Source: Vibrio echinoideorum
Lineage (GTDB): Bacteria; Pseudomonadota; Gammaproteobacteria; Enterobacterales; Vibrionaceae
Assembly: GCF_024347455.1 (NCBI RefSeq)
Contig: NZ_AP025483.1
Location: forward strand, 744,001 to 808,000
Direction of reading: 5' to 3'
DNA: 64,000 nucleotides
Position numbers and translations under genes: made by a program. Of this stretch, positions 56,738 to 64,000 are shown one piece after another; position 1 is the stretch's first letter; every line of letters starts with the position of its first letter. The notes under the pieces are model-generated. The model searched no databases, was not told where the DNA came from, and saw only the letters and a program-made list of their open reading frames with translations.

Positions 56738-57340
56738 TTAAGACGCGTAGTTAACAGAGTAACGAGTTGGCTTATGATTCATGGCCAATACGATGTTCAA
56801 TACCGCAGTTCCCAATACAGAAACGGCAATTACCCAAGGCGATATAAAGAAGAAGGATGCAAACAGAATACAAGCATCAATGCCCATCTGGGTTTTACCT
56901 ACAGAGATACCGTAGCGATCTTGGATAAACAAACACAACACGTTAAAGCCACCTAAGCTTGAGCGATGACGGAATAGTATCAGCATACCTAAACCCATTA
57001 ACAAGCCACCTGCTACCGCGCAGTAAATTTCATTATGAACTTCTAATGAGATTACCAAGTATAAATGGTCGGCAAATACAGACACCAAAGCGCCAGAGAT
57101 GGCACTGCTAATCGCAAAGTGACGGCCAAATCGTTTCCATGCTAATAGGTAGAATGGACAATTGGCAATAAAGTACAAAATACCAAAGGTTACCGGCGTA
57201 AATTGACTCAAAAGCAGAGCCAAGCCAGTAGTACCACCTGTAAGCAGGTTCGCTGACTGTAAAAAGAAGACGCCTAATGCCACTAAAAACGTGCCAGTAA
57301 GAATAGCGACCCAATCTTCTTTACGTGAGTGTTTTTCCAT
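56738..57340 (-). CDS. YitT family membrane protein
   Basis: 200 residues with five to six membrane helices, matching the short form of the YitT/DUF161 family (ALGVFFLQSANLLTGGTTGLALLLS near 22-46; RHRSSLGGFNVL near 125-136). It lacks the C-terminal DUF2179 nucleotide-binding-like domain found in longer Gram-positive members. Function unknown; probably transport. Divergent from glyA by 347 bp. Confidence 0.82.
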   Translation of the reverse strand: MEKHSRKEDWVAILTGTFLVALGVFFLQSANLLTGGTTGLALLLSQFTPVTFGILYFIANCPFYLLAWKRFGRHFAISSAISGALVSVFADHLYLVISLEVHNEIYCAVAGGLLMGLGMLILFRHRSSLGGFNVLCLFIQDRYGISVGKTQMGIDACILFASFFFISPWVIAVSVLGTAVLNIVLAMNHKPTRYSVNYAS

Positions 57341-57687
57341 CGTTTTTATAATTACCTAACCAATAAAGGCGTGCATAGTAGAGAAAAACCTTAGCTTTCG
57401 GTAGCTTGAGGTGCAAAATTAAGGTAAACCTATGTAATCTGCGTTTTACAGGGTGTAAAGCGTAAAATTGACAGTAAGCTTCATCTTTGGTTGGATAAGC
57501 TTAATAACCATGATAAATCTTATTTGTGATTATGAAAAAACTGCATGATAAAATTGCAATTAGCTCTTTATGACCTAGATCAAATTATGTAGAATGCGTC
57601 ACATCAAAACGGTGACGGAAACGTTTGCTTTCGGTCGTTGTGTGGTTTTTTTGAAACTTTCAGTACAATCTGAGTCAGGAGATACAG
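57341..57687 (+). promoter_or_regulatory. glyA upstream region with PurR box
   Basis: ACGGAAACGTTTGCTT at 57615-57630 matches the PurR consensus at 13 of 16 positions, 57 bp before the start of glyA, a known PurR target in E. coli. -10-like TAGAAT at 57590-57595 would place the box just downstream of the transcription start. No MetR site of correct spacing is seen. Confidence 0.7.
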
Positions 57688-58938
57688 ATGCTTAAGCGTG
57701 ACATGAACATTGCTGATTACGATGCGGACCTATTCGCAGCTATCCAAGAAGAAACTCTTCGTCAGGAAGAGCACATCGAACTTATCGCTTCAGAAAACTA
57801 CACAAGCCCACGTGTAATGGAAGCTCAAGGTTCTCAACTTACAAACAAATACGCTGAAGGCTACCCTGGTAAGCGTTACTACGGCGGTTGTGAGTTCGTA
57901 GATAAAGTTGAAACTCTAGCAATCGAACGTGCATGTGAACTTTTTGGCGCTCAATACGCGAACGTACAACCTCACTCAGGTTCTCAAGCTAACAACGCTG
58001 TATACATGGCACTACTAAACGCTGGTGATACCGTTCTTGGTATGAGCCTAGCGCACGGTGGTCACCTAACTCACGGTTCTCCAGTAAACTTCTCTGGTAA
58101 GCTTTACAACATCATTCCTTACGGTATCGATGAAGCTGGCCAAATCGATTACGAAGAGATGGAAGCTCTCGCTATCGAGCACAAACCTAAGATGATCATC
58201 GGTGGTTTCTCAGCTTATTCTCAAGTTTGTGATTGGAAACGCATGCGTGAAATCGCTGACAAAGTAGGTGCTTACTTCTTCGTAGATATGGCTCACGTTG
58301 CTGGTCTAATCGCAGCAGGTGTTTACCCGAACCCAGTTCCACACGCTCACGTTGTTACAACAACAACGCACAAAACGCTTGCTGGTCCTCGTGGTGGTCT
58401 TATCCTTTCTAACGAAGGCGAAGATCTATACAAGAAGCTGAACTCAGCAGTATTCCCAGGCGGCCAAGGTGGTCCTCTAATGCACGTTATCGCTGGTAAA
58501 GCAGTAGCGTTCAAAGAAGCTCTAGAGCCAGAGTTTAAAGAATACCAAGCACGCGTAGTTGCTAACGCAAAAGCAATGGTTGCTGAATTCCTAGCTCGCG
58601 GTTACAACATCGTTTCAGGTTCTACAGAGAACCACCTGTTCCTAGTTGACCTAATTGACAAAGACATCACAGGTAAAGAAGCAGACGCAGCACTTGGTTC
58701 AGCTAACATTACAGTTAACAAGAACTCAGTACCAAACGACCCACGTAGCCCGTTCGTTACTTCAGGTATCCGTATCGGTTCTCCTTCTATTACTCGTCGT
58801 GGTTTCTCAGAAGCCGATGCGAAAGAGCTAGCAGGTTGGATGTGTGACATCCTAGATAATATGGGTGATGAGTCTGTTATCGAAGCAACTAAAGCGAAAG
58901 TACTAGAGATCTGTAAGCGTCTACCGGTTTACGCTTAA
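57688..58938 (+). CDS. glyA: Serine hydroxymethyltransferase GlyA
   Basis: Pyridoxal-phosphate enzyme that interconverts serine and glycine and charges tetrahydrofolate with one-carbon units. 416 residues (E. coli 417). PLP lysine in [16 protein letters not shown] near 223-238, [18 protein letters not shown] near 31-48, and [15 protein letters not shown] near 58-72. Codon use is strongly biased toward highly expressed codons compared with neighbours. AGGAG ribosome-binding site. Supplies purine and methionine pathways, consistent with its PurR box. Confidence 0.97.
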   Translation: MLKRDMNIADYDADLFAAIQEETLRQEEHIELIASENYTSPRVMEAQGSQLTNKYAEGYPGKRYYGGCEFVDKVETLAIERACELFGAQYANVQPHSGSQANNAVYMALLNAGDTVLGMSLAHGGHLTHGSPVNFSGKLYNIIPYGIDEAGQIDYEEMEALAIEHKPKMIIGGFSAYSQVCDWKRMREIADKVGAYFFVDMAHVAGLIAAGVYPNPVPHAHVVTTTTHKTLAGPRGGLILSNEGEDLYKKLNSAVFPGGQGGPLMHVIAGKAVAFKEALEPEFKEYQARVVANAKAMVAEFLARGYNIVSGSTENHLFLVDLIDKDITGKEADAALGSANITVNKNSVPNDPRSPFVTSGIRIGSPSITRRGFSEADAKELAGWMCDILDNMGDESVIEATKAKVLEICKRLPVYA

Positions 58939-58951
58939 TTTTTTCTTCGTA

Positions 58952-59033
58952 GTAATTTGAACTTCGTTGTCGAGCATGCTCACTTACACCCGTAAGCTCC
59001 GCGTGCTCTCCTAGAATTTCAAACGACTACTTT
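58952..59033. repeat. Nested inverted repeat downstream of glyA
   Basis: Outer arms GTAGTAATTTGAA and TTTCAAACGACTAC pair across about 80 bp; inner arms GAGCATG / CGTGCTC and CTTAC / GTAAG pair within. The layout is typical of Vibrio intergenic repeat families; no T run follows directly. Confidence 0.6.
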
Positions 59034-59046
59034 GAAAAGTACTTTT

Positions 59047-59073
59047 AAAGGGGCTCATTGAGTCCTTTTTTGT
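59047..59073 (+). terminator. Terminator after glyA
   Basis: AAAGGGGCTC, loop ATT, GAGTCCTTTTTT. A second, weaker hairpin with T run follows at 59148-59175 (AAGGGCTCC ... GGGGCCTTTTTT). Confidence 0.85.
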
Positions 59074-59225
59074 TTTAGGGAAAGGTGCTGAAAACTCCGC
59101 GCCTTTTCCTTGAACTAAATCTATTTGATTGAAACATACGATTTGAAGGGCTCCTGTATAGGGGCCTTTTTTGTATTTGTCGGTATGAGCGTTGGGTTAT
59201 CTGAGAATACAGAAAGGCAGGTACT

Positions 59226-59260
59226 AAAAAGGGCTGATGTTTGCACATCAACCCTTTGCT
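59226..59260 (-). terminator. Terminator of the minus-strand lipoprotein gene
   Basis: On the minus strand AAAGGGTTGATGT, loop GCAA, ACATCAGCCCTTTTT. Confidence 0.85.
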
Positions 59261-59277
59261 GTTTGTTGGTATCGGTT

Positions 59278-59604
59278 TTACTTTTTGATGCTCAGTAAAG
59301 TACCTGACTTACATCTAAACGAGTAGTAGCTGCGGCTTTCATTAAACTTACCTAAGCCTTCACCATCACAGTAGTCGATGTTGATATCACGCATTACTTC
59401 TAGCGTTTCTTCGCTGTTCAAAGCGAATTTAGAACCATCTGAACAGACGATACGAATTCGCTCATCATGGCTTACAGAGTAGATATCGACTTCAGTATTA
59501 CACAACTCAAAAGACGCTTCACGAAAGTTGTCTTGTTGAGAGTTTGAAGAGCAACCTGCGGTGAGTGCGGCTGCGATAATGGCTAATAGTCCGAGTCTTT
59601 TCAT
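59278..59604 (-). CDS. Small lipoprotein of unknown function
   Basis: 108 residues with lipobox LTAGC, acylated Cys18. The mature part has three further cysteines (about 35, 54 and 79) and one near 98, suggesting disulfides in the periplasm, and short beta-strand patterns (DIYSVSHDERIRIVC, SRSYYSFRCKSGTLL). The spacing recalls the MliC-like fold seen at 49148 but too weakly to name it. Monocistronic with its own terminator. Confidence 0.7.
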   Translation of the reverse strand: MKRLGLLAIIAAALTAGCSSNSQQDNFREASFELCNTEVDIYSVSHDERIRIVCSDGSKFALNSEETLEVMRDINIDYCDGEGLGKFNESRSYYSFRCKSGTLLSIKK

Positions 59605-59780
59605 TGTTAGTCCTTCGATATCATCAAACTTAGTGATGAGTTTTATATGCTGTTCTGGGTAGCCTATACAACAACACGCTTTGATTCAAGGAGCGTTGGT
59701 TCACTCTAAGATATAAAAGTATAGGTGCAAACAGATAATTTATAATAGGTTTATTGGTCTTGGTCTATCACGTACCTCAA

Positions 59781-59816
59781 ACAAAAAAGACCAACACTGA
59801 GGTTGGCCTTTCAAAA
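59781..59816 (-). terminator. Terminator of the yaeP-DUF4250 unit (minus strand)
   Basis: On the minus strand AAAGGCCAACCTC, short loop, GTTGGTCTTTTTTG. Confidence 0.85.
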
Positions 59817-59835
59817 TCAAGTTTGTTTTAAATGA

Positions 59836-60027
59836 CTATCGAAACTGTTTGGCTTCTGGAAGGAACTCAAAACCAGCAGACGCAAGTTTAGCGATCAAGG
59901 CTGCTTTGTCGATTTCGTAGAAGTTGACTACTCGATCCAAATCACCGCCGAAGTCGTCACGCAGCTTCATGTTGACGATACTCATCAACATCACTGGATC
60001 CATCTTTGCAAAATTAGCGAGGTTCAT
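59836..60027 (-). CDS. DUF4250 protein
   Basis: 63 residues, unknown function. The MDPVMLMSIVNMKLRDDFG opening near 9-27 and the closing GFEF...KQFR identify DUF4250. Small, soluble, with two to three helices. Its start lies 1 bp after the yaeP stop, so the two are translated together. Confidence 0.85.
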   Translation of the reverse strand: MNLANFAKMDPVMLMSIVNMKLRDDFGGDLDRVVNFYEIDKAALIAKLASAGFEFLPEAKQFR

Positions 60028-60028
60028 A

Positions 60029-60232
60029 TTAGTCCTCGAAATCTGAGATCAGTAGGTTAGCTGCGGCAAATGCAGCACTATCTCTTGCTTCTTTAGGAAG
60101 AGACTCATCCGCAGCAAGGTCATTCAATGTTTTTACCGCGCAGGTGATCGCTTTAGGGATATAGCCTTGGTCGCCACTGCCAATTTGAGAATACAGTGCA
60201 CGCACCAAATCACAACAATCGTATACTTTCAT
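60029..60232 (-). CDS. yaeP: YaeP family protein (UPF0253)
   Basis: 67-residue helical protein of unknown function. Matches E. coli YaeP (66 residues): [19 protein letters not shown] near 16-34, [15 protein letters not shown] at the end. The start at 60232 ([10 protein letters not shown]) is chosen because family members begin here; the 34-residue hydrophobic extension in the open frame is not conserved. Forms a two-gene unit with DUF4250. In E. coli yaeP sits near rof and proS; proS lies nearby here also. Confidence 0.88.
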   Translation of the reverse strand: MKVYDCCDLVRALYSQIGSGDQGYIPKAITCAVKTLNDLAADESLPKEARDSAAFAAANLLISDFED

Positions 60233-60419
60233 TTTTATACCTAACCAAATGATAACTGATCTCAATATACACATAGAGATAAGCAAAAACAAAGTGGATC
60301 TGATTAAGTTCAGGGTTAGTTTGTCCTTGCTCAATATCTTATTTTGTTGATGTTCAATATATCACTTGGTTAGCTCACTGCTTAGACCGATCTTTATCGA
60401 TTAGCTTGTATTTATTGAG

Positions 60420-61115
60420 TTAGCCGGATATTTGCTGTTCAAGTTGATAAGTGACTTCATTAGCAAGGTTGAGTTGCTTTGCCAACTCTTTGAGATAGGC
60501 CTTTTCCATGAAGTTCTGCTCATCTGCCACAATCAAAGAGGCTAAGTAGATTTCACTCGCTTGTTGAGGCGACGTTGCTAGCTGAGCGATCTCGCTTGGG
60601 TCGAGTGGTTTGTGCAATTCTTCAGACACCAATTTAGTCAGCTGATAATCCGCGCCCATGTTCTCGACGGCTTGCTCTATCTTAGCCATCTCTTCTTCAT
60701 CAACATGGCCGTCGGCTTTGGATGCGGCAATCATCGATCTTAGAATCAGAACGCTGTGGTTTGAATCGTTCTCATCAAATTGAGCTTGTTCGGCGTTGGG
60801 TGTTTGTCCTTGTTTAGACTGGTAGTCGTTATAAACTTTATAAGCCAGAGCACCCAGTGCCGCTGCACCACCAATCCCAACGGCTTTCTTACCCATTTTT
60901 TTTGTCTTCTTAGAGCCCATTAACGCACCCAGGAGTCCGCCACCAACAGCACCTGCGCCTAAAGCACCGAGTGTGCTCTTGTTGCTACTCTTACCATCAC
61001 CCTTACTGCTTTTGGAAAGGCTACTTAAGTTCGAAGATCCTTGTGCAAGCTTCTGAGTTCCTTGTTTAACGAGATCTGATTTAAGTGCTTGGTTAAGTAA
61101 GCTTTTGATGTCCAT
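60420..61115 (-). CDS. DUF533 / YebE-like TerB-domain membrane protein
   Basis: 231 residues. Ser/Lys-rich N terminus, glycine-rich membrane segment(s) at about 50-95 (GALGAGAVGGGLLGALMG and GKKAVGIGGAAALGALAY), linker, and a C-terminal TerB-like helical domain (about 125-228) with AASKADGHVDEEE near 132-144, where acidic residues resemble a metal site. Matches YebE of E. coli, an envelope-stress-linked inner-membrane protein of unknown role. Start at 61115 (MDIKSLL) is fixed by GGAGG five bases upstream. Confidence 0.85.
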   Translation of the reverse strand: MDIKSLLNQALKSDLVKQGTQKLAQGSSNLSSLSKSSKGDGKSSNKSTLGALGAGAVGGGLLGALMGSKKTKKMGKKAVGIGGAAALGALAYKVYNDYQSKQGQTPNAEQAQFDENDSNHSVLILRSMIAASKADGHVDEEEMAKIEQAVENMGADYQLTKLVSEELHKPLDPSEIAQLATSPQQASEIYLASLIVADEQNFMEKAYLKELAKQLNLANEVTYQLEQQISG

Positions 61116-61249
61116 CGATACCTCCAATGGTAAACGTGTCTAAAGAGTTGTTAGAACCAATATACGGACTTGAAGATGAACCGGGGATTAACTTACGTTA
61201 TTTACTCTACTGATCAATAGATAGGAGTTTGAAGAGAAACGACAGGCAC

Positions 61250-61277
61250 AAAAAAGGCCGCCTAATGGCAGCCTTTC
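61250..61277 (-). terminator. Terminator of proS
   Basis: On the minus strand AAAGGCTGCC, loop ATTA, GGCGGCCTTTTTT. Confidence 0.88.
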
Positions 61278-61317
61278 AATGTTTATCTATCAGCTTGCAA
61301 AAGCACAAGCAATAGGA

Positions 61318-63036
61318 TTACTTAGCTAGTTGAGCTTTAAGGTGCTCGATAACCGTATCCATAGCGATAGCTTCTTTATCACCAGTACGACGGTTTTTGT
61401 ATTCGAAGTTACCTTCGTCCATGCTGCGATCACCGATAACGATAGTGTGAGGAATACCCACTAGCTCGATATCTTTAAACATAACACCTGGACGCTCTTT
61501 ACGGTCATCAAATAGTACTTCGATACCCATAGCTGTTAATTCAGCGTATAGCTTCTCAGCGGCTTCTTTAACGCGCTCAGATTTGTGCATGTTCATTGGT
61601 ACGATAGCAACTTGGAACGGTGCTAGTGCGTCTGGCCAAGTGATACCAAATTTATCGTGGTTTTGCTCGATAGCTGATGCAACAACACGTGAAACACCGA
61701 TACCGTAACAACCCATTTCTAGGATTACGCTCTTACCATCAGGACCAAGCACGTTGCAGTTCATTGCTTTAGAGTAAGTATTACCTAGTTGGAAGATGTG
61801 ACCAACTTCGATACCACGTTTAAGCTGGATAGTACCTTGACCACATGGGCTAAGGTCGCCTTCAACAACGTTACGTAGGTCTTCAACTTGAGCAAGCTCA
61901 ACGTCACGACCCCAGTTAATACCGAAGTAGTGCTTACCGTCTACGTTTGCGCCAGCGCCGAAGTCGCTCATTACAGCAACAGAGCGGTCAACGATGAATG
62001 GCAGCTCTAGGCCAACAGGGCCAAGTGAACCAGGACCAGCACCAACAAGTGCGCGGATCTCTTCTTCAGAAGCCATCTCTAGCGGAGAAGCAACTTGTGG
62101 AAGATTTTCTGCTTTCACTTCGTTAAGCTCGTGATCACCACGGATGATCAGTGCAATGATATCTGCATCTACTTCATCAGACGCTTTAACGAATAGAGTC
62201 TTAACTGTCTTCTCGATTGCTAGACCGTGTTGCTCTACAAGTTCTGCGATTGTTTTAGCGTTTGGCGTATCAACCAGTTCCATCTCTTGAGTTGGTGCTG
62301 CAACTTCTTCAGTAGGAGCTAGTGCTTCTGCTTTCTCGATGTTCGCTGCGTAATCAGATTCAGAAGAGAATGCGATTAGGTCTTCGCCGCTTTCAGCAAG
62401 AACGTGGAACTCTTGAGAGCCGCTGCCGCCGATTGCGCCAGAGTCTGCCAATACTGGACGGTACTCAAGGCCCATGCGGTCAAATGCTTTACAGTAAGCA
62501 TCGTGCATCGCTTGGTAAGACTTTTCTAAGCCTTCTTTATCGAGATCAAAGCTGTACGCATCCATCATAGAGAATTCACGTGCACGCATTACGCCAAAAC
62601 GAGGGCGGCGTTCATCACGGAATTTAGTCTGGATTTGGTACAGGTTTAGAGGTAGCTGTTTGTAAGAGCTGATCTCATTACGTACTAGGCTCGTTACCAC
62701 TTCTTCTGCTGTTGGGCTAAGAACGAATGGACGAGAGTGACGGTCTGTGAAACGAAGTAGCTCAGGACCCATCTTTTCAGAACGGCCAGTCTCTTCCCAA
62801 AGCTCAAACGGTTGAACTACGGGCATCAAGATTTCAACGGCACCTGCATTATCGATCTCTTGGCGAACGATATTTTCGACTTTACGCAGTACACGTAGAC
62901 CAGTAGGTAGCCAAGTATATAAACCTGAAGCTAGCTTACGGATCATACCTGCACGTAGCATCAGCTGGTGGCTGATAACTTCTGCGTCGTTTGGAGTCTC
63001 TTTCAGAGTAGAAAGAAGGTAGTTACTGGTACGCAT
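61318..63036 (-). CDS. proS: Prolyl-tRNA synthetase
   Basis: Class II synthetase that charges tRNA-Pro. 572 residues, same as E. coli. Motif 2 [21 protein letters not shown] near 139-159, motif 3 in [16 protein letters not shown] near 438-453, a YbaK-like INS editing domain (about 225-400) that clears Ala-tRNA-Pro, and the C-terminal anticodon-binding domain (from about 475). Monocistronic with terminator; trmO stands 101 bp upstream on the same strand. Confidence 0.97.
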   Translation of the reverse strand: MRTSNYLLSTLKETPNDAEVISHQLMLRAGMIRKLASGLYTWLPTGLRVLRKVENIVRQEIDNAGAVEILMPVVQPFELWEETGRSEKMGPELLRFTDRHSRPFVLSPTAEEVVTSLVRNEISSYKQLPLNLYQIQTKFRDERRPRFGVMRAREFSMMDAYSFDLDKEGLEKSYQAMHDAYCKAFDRMGLEYRPVLADSGAIGGSGSQEFHVLAESGEDLIAFSSESDYAANIEKAEALAPTEEVAAPTQEMELVDTPNAKTIAELVEQHGLAIEKTVKTLFVKASDEVDADIIALIIRGDHELNEVKAENLPQVASPLEMASEEEIRALVGAGPGSLGPVGLELPFIVDRSVAVMSDFGAGANVDGKHYFGINWGRDVELAQVEDLRNVVEGDLSPCGQGTIQLKRGIEVGHIFQLGNTYSKAMNCNVLGPDGKSVILEMGCYGIGVSRVVASAIEQNHDKFGITWPDALAPFQVAIVPMNMHKSERVKEAAEKLYAELTAMGIEVLFDDRKERPGVMFKDIELVGIPHTIVIGDRSMDEGNFEYKNRRTGDKEAIAMDTVIEHLKAQLAK

Positions 63037-63137
63037 TCTATGGTATCCGTTTCATCATTGATAAAAGAAAATTTGCTGCAGTGAGTGACGACAGCAAATC
63101 TGATATAGCCGCATATAATATCAGCCTATTTGGGATC

Positions 63138-63833
63138 TCAAAAGCGTTCAATGTCGGTAACATTGATGAAAAGCGTTTCAACAACGAATTTCACGTTAAG
63201 ATCGAACAAATTTACCGCATATTCCTTGCTGTCTGGCTTGCCTTTCTTATAAGCGGGCCTTGGATCTTGGCCTAGCACTTCTTTGATCACCTGAATGATA
63301 TGGCGCGCCTGTGGGTGACCAGACAGCTTACTTTGGGCTTGCTGCGAGAAGTTCACATCTAACACTTCAGGTTCATCGGCGGCAAACCCTCCTAGTGCAT
63401 CGGGAATTGAATCTGAGTAGGGGATATAAGGTTTGATATCGATAATAGGCGTGCCGTCGACGAGATCAACGCTGCCTAGCTCTAACCAAGTTTGTCCCTT
63501 TTCTTGAGATACACCTTTGAGCTCAACTGCAGACATGCCTATTCCATTCGGCCTAAAAGTGGCACGCGATGCGAAGACACCAATGCGTTCATTACCGCCA
63601 AGTCGAGGTGGCCTTACTGTTGGTTTCCAGCCTGCTTCAAGGTTCTTATCGAACAGAAACAGCAGCCACACATGGCTAAATTGCTCAATACCACGAACGG
63701 ATTCAAGACAGTTTGCTGCGTCAGCAAGCCTAACTCTTGAGCTAGATGTTGGTACCAACCTAGGCTGCCTTGGTACTGCAAACTTCTCTTTATAGGGAGA
63801 CTCTATAAAGCCAATAGGTTCAATGGAGTACAT
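63138..63833 (-). CDS. trmO: tRNA N6-threonylcarbamoyladenosine-A37 N6-methyltransferase TrmO
   Basis: SAM-dependent TsaA/YaeB-family beta-barrel enzyme that methylates t6A37 of tRNA-Thr. 231 residues (E. coli 235). Family motifs IGFIESPYKEKFAVPRQPRL near 7-26, FSHVWLLFLFDKN near 51-63, RATFRPNGIGMSAVEL near 90-105, and DGTPIIDIKPYIPY near 125-138. Located before proS as in E. coli (yaeB-proS). Confidence 0.94.
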   Translation of the reverse strand: MYSIEPIGFIESPYKEKFAVPRQPRLVPTSSSRVRLADAANCLESVRGIEQFSHVWLLFLFDKNLEAGWKPTVRPPRLGGNERIGVFASRATFRPNGIGMSAVELKGVSQEKGQTWLELGSVDLVDGTPIIDIKPYIPYSDSIPDALGGFAADEPEVLDVNFSQQAQSKLSGHPQARHIIQVIKEVLGQDPRPAYKKGKPDSKEYAVNLFDLNVKFVVETLFINVTDIERF

Positions 63834-63897
63834 GAGGGAAGGTTCTCGGATTACAATCTATGGCTGAAAAATATCATAAAATCGCTTGTTTTTCTTT

Positions 63898-63912
63898 TGA
63901 TAATAATTATCA
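63898..63912. promoter_or_regulatory. Perfect Fur-type 7-1-7 box
   Basis: TGATAATAATTATCA is an exact 7-1-7 dyad of the Fur consensus TGATAATNATTATCA, 46 bp before rpmE2 and 65 bp before divergent trmO. Confidence 0.7.
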
Positions 63913-63913
63913 T

Positions 63914-63935
63914 TTGATACGTTATAACGTATCAA
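63914..63935. promoter_or_regulatory. Zur-like 22-bp perfect palindrome
   Basis: The two 11-bp arms TTGATACGTTA and TAACGTATCAA are exact complements, around the central GTTATAAC typical of Zur sites. It ends 22 bp before the rpmE2 start, a repressor position. Confidence 0.8.
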
Positions 63936-63957
63936 TTTAAATCTTTAGGGAAATACA

Positions 63958-64000
63958 ATGAAACCGAATATCCACCCTGACTACCGCACAGTGGTGTTCC
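63958..64000 (+). CDS. rpmE2: Ribosomal protein L31 type B (start only)
   Basis: The first 14 codons (MKPNIHPDYRTVVF) are those of the zinc-free L31 paralogue RpmE2/YkgM, made when zinc is scarce so that the zinc-containing L31 can release its metal. A ribosome-binding site AGGGAAA precedes it. The gene is cut by the window edge. The Zur-like palindrome just upstream supports the paralogue call. Confidence 0.88.
   Translation, partial: MKPNIHPDYRTVVF

Noticed and set aside
57651..57661. MetR site TGAA-N3-TTCA before glyA
   Set aside because: Spacing is 3 rather than the 5 bases required by the MetR consensus.
60233..60334. Hydrophobic N-terminal extension of YaeP
   Set aside because: Family members begin at the later Met; the extension reads like a chance membrane segment over a promoter.

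Overview
The window is ordinary core chromosome of a marine Vibrio, most like the Splendidus group. The evidence is the sodium-type flagellar stator pair pomA-pomB behind a perfect sigma-28 promoter, a Vibrio-type ribD-ribE-ribBX-ribH-nusB cluster, the gcvB/gcvA divergent pair, TTG/GTG starts and AT-moderate base composition typical of the genus, and many tight intrinsic terminators. I see no prophage, insertion sequence, integron, CRISPR array, tRNA or rRNA gene. The species call is inference.

Layout. 1-7.2 kb: a truncated galR on the minus strand, a small tRNA-binding-domain protein, a gamma-glutamylcyclotransferase-like protein, an NnrS membrane protein, adenine deaminase, DUF3622, an aspartoacylase-like hydrolase and a DUF3332 lipoprotein. 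7.3-13.6 kb: pepD, a free-standing small transcription unit (9.09-9.44 kb) that looks like a dual-function RNA encoding a 28-residue peptide, a purine permease, gpt, frsA and crl. 13.7-23.4 kb: proBA, nrdR, the riboflavin genes, nusB, thiL, pgpA and a monooxygenase-like protein. 23.6-26.7 kb: the xseB-ispA-dxs isoprenoid operon (minus). 27-30.5 kb: pomAB and thiI. 30.8-34.1 kb: GcvB sRNA divergent from gcvA, followed by a hydrolase, a DUF423 protein and rlmM. 34.2-37.4 kb: a secreted nuclease, xni and ppnN. 37.7-41.7 kb: a diguanylate cyclase and a TPR membrane protein with a decayed GGDEF domain. 41.7-44 kb: queF, syd and a zinc-ribbon protein. 44.4-54 kb: a LamB-like porin, the metNIQ transporter, gmhB, a MliC-like lipoprotein and treR-treB-treC. 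54-57.3 kb: a glycine-rich-tailed lipoprotein, a ToxR/CadC-like membrane regulator and a YitT protein. 57.7-64 kb: glyA, small lipoprotein and DUF genes, yaeP, a YebE-like protein, proS, trmO and the first codons of rpmE2.

How it fits together. Several regulatory links can be read directly. TreR-type operators stand before both treB and the distant LamB-like porin, which suggests that the porin is the outer-membrane entry for trehalose. MetJ-like boxes precede metNIQ. PurR-like boxes precede the purine permease and glyA, and one lies between pepD and the small-RNA unit. GcvA and GcvB are divergent as in enterobacteria. A perfect Fur-type 7-1-7 dyad and a perfect 22-bp Zur-like palindrome lie side by side before rpmE2.

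Most noteworthy items: the VcdRP-like unit at 9.09-9.44 kb, the porin/TreR link, the stacked Fur/Zur-like sites, the degenerate GTP cyclohydrolase II half of RibBX, paired operators at 4.61-4.66 kb, and short degenerate tandem repeats (17-18 bp period) placed directly after stop codons at several loci.
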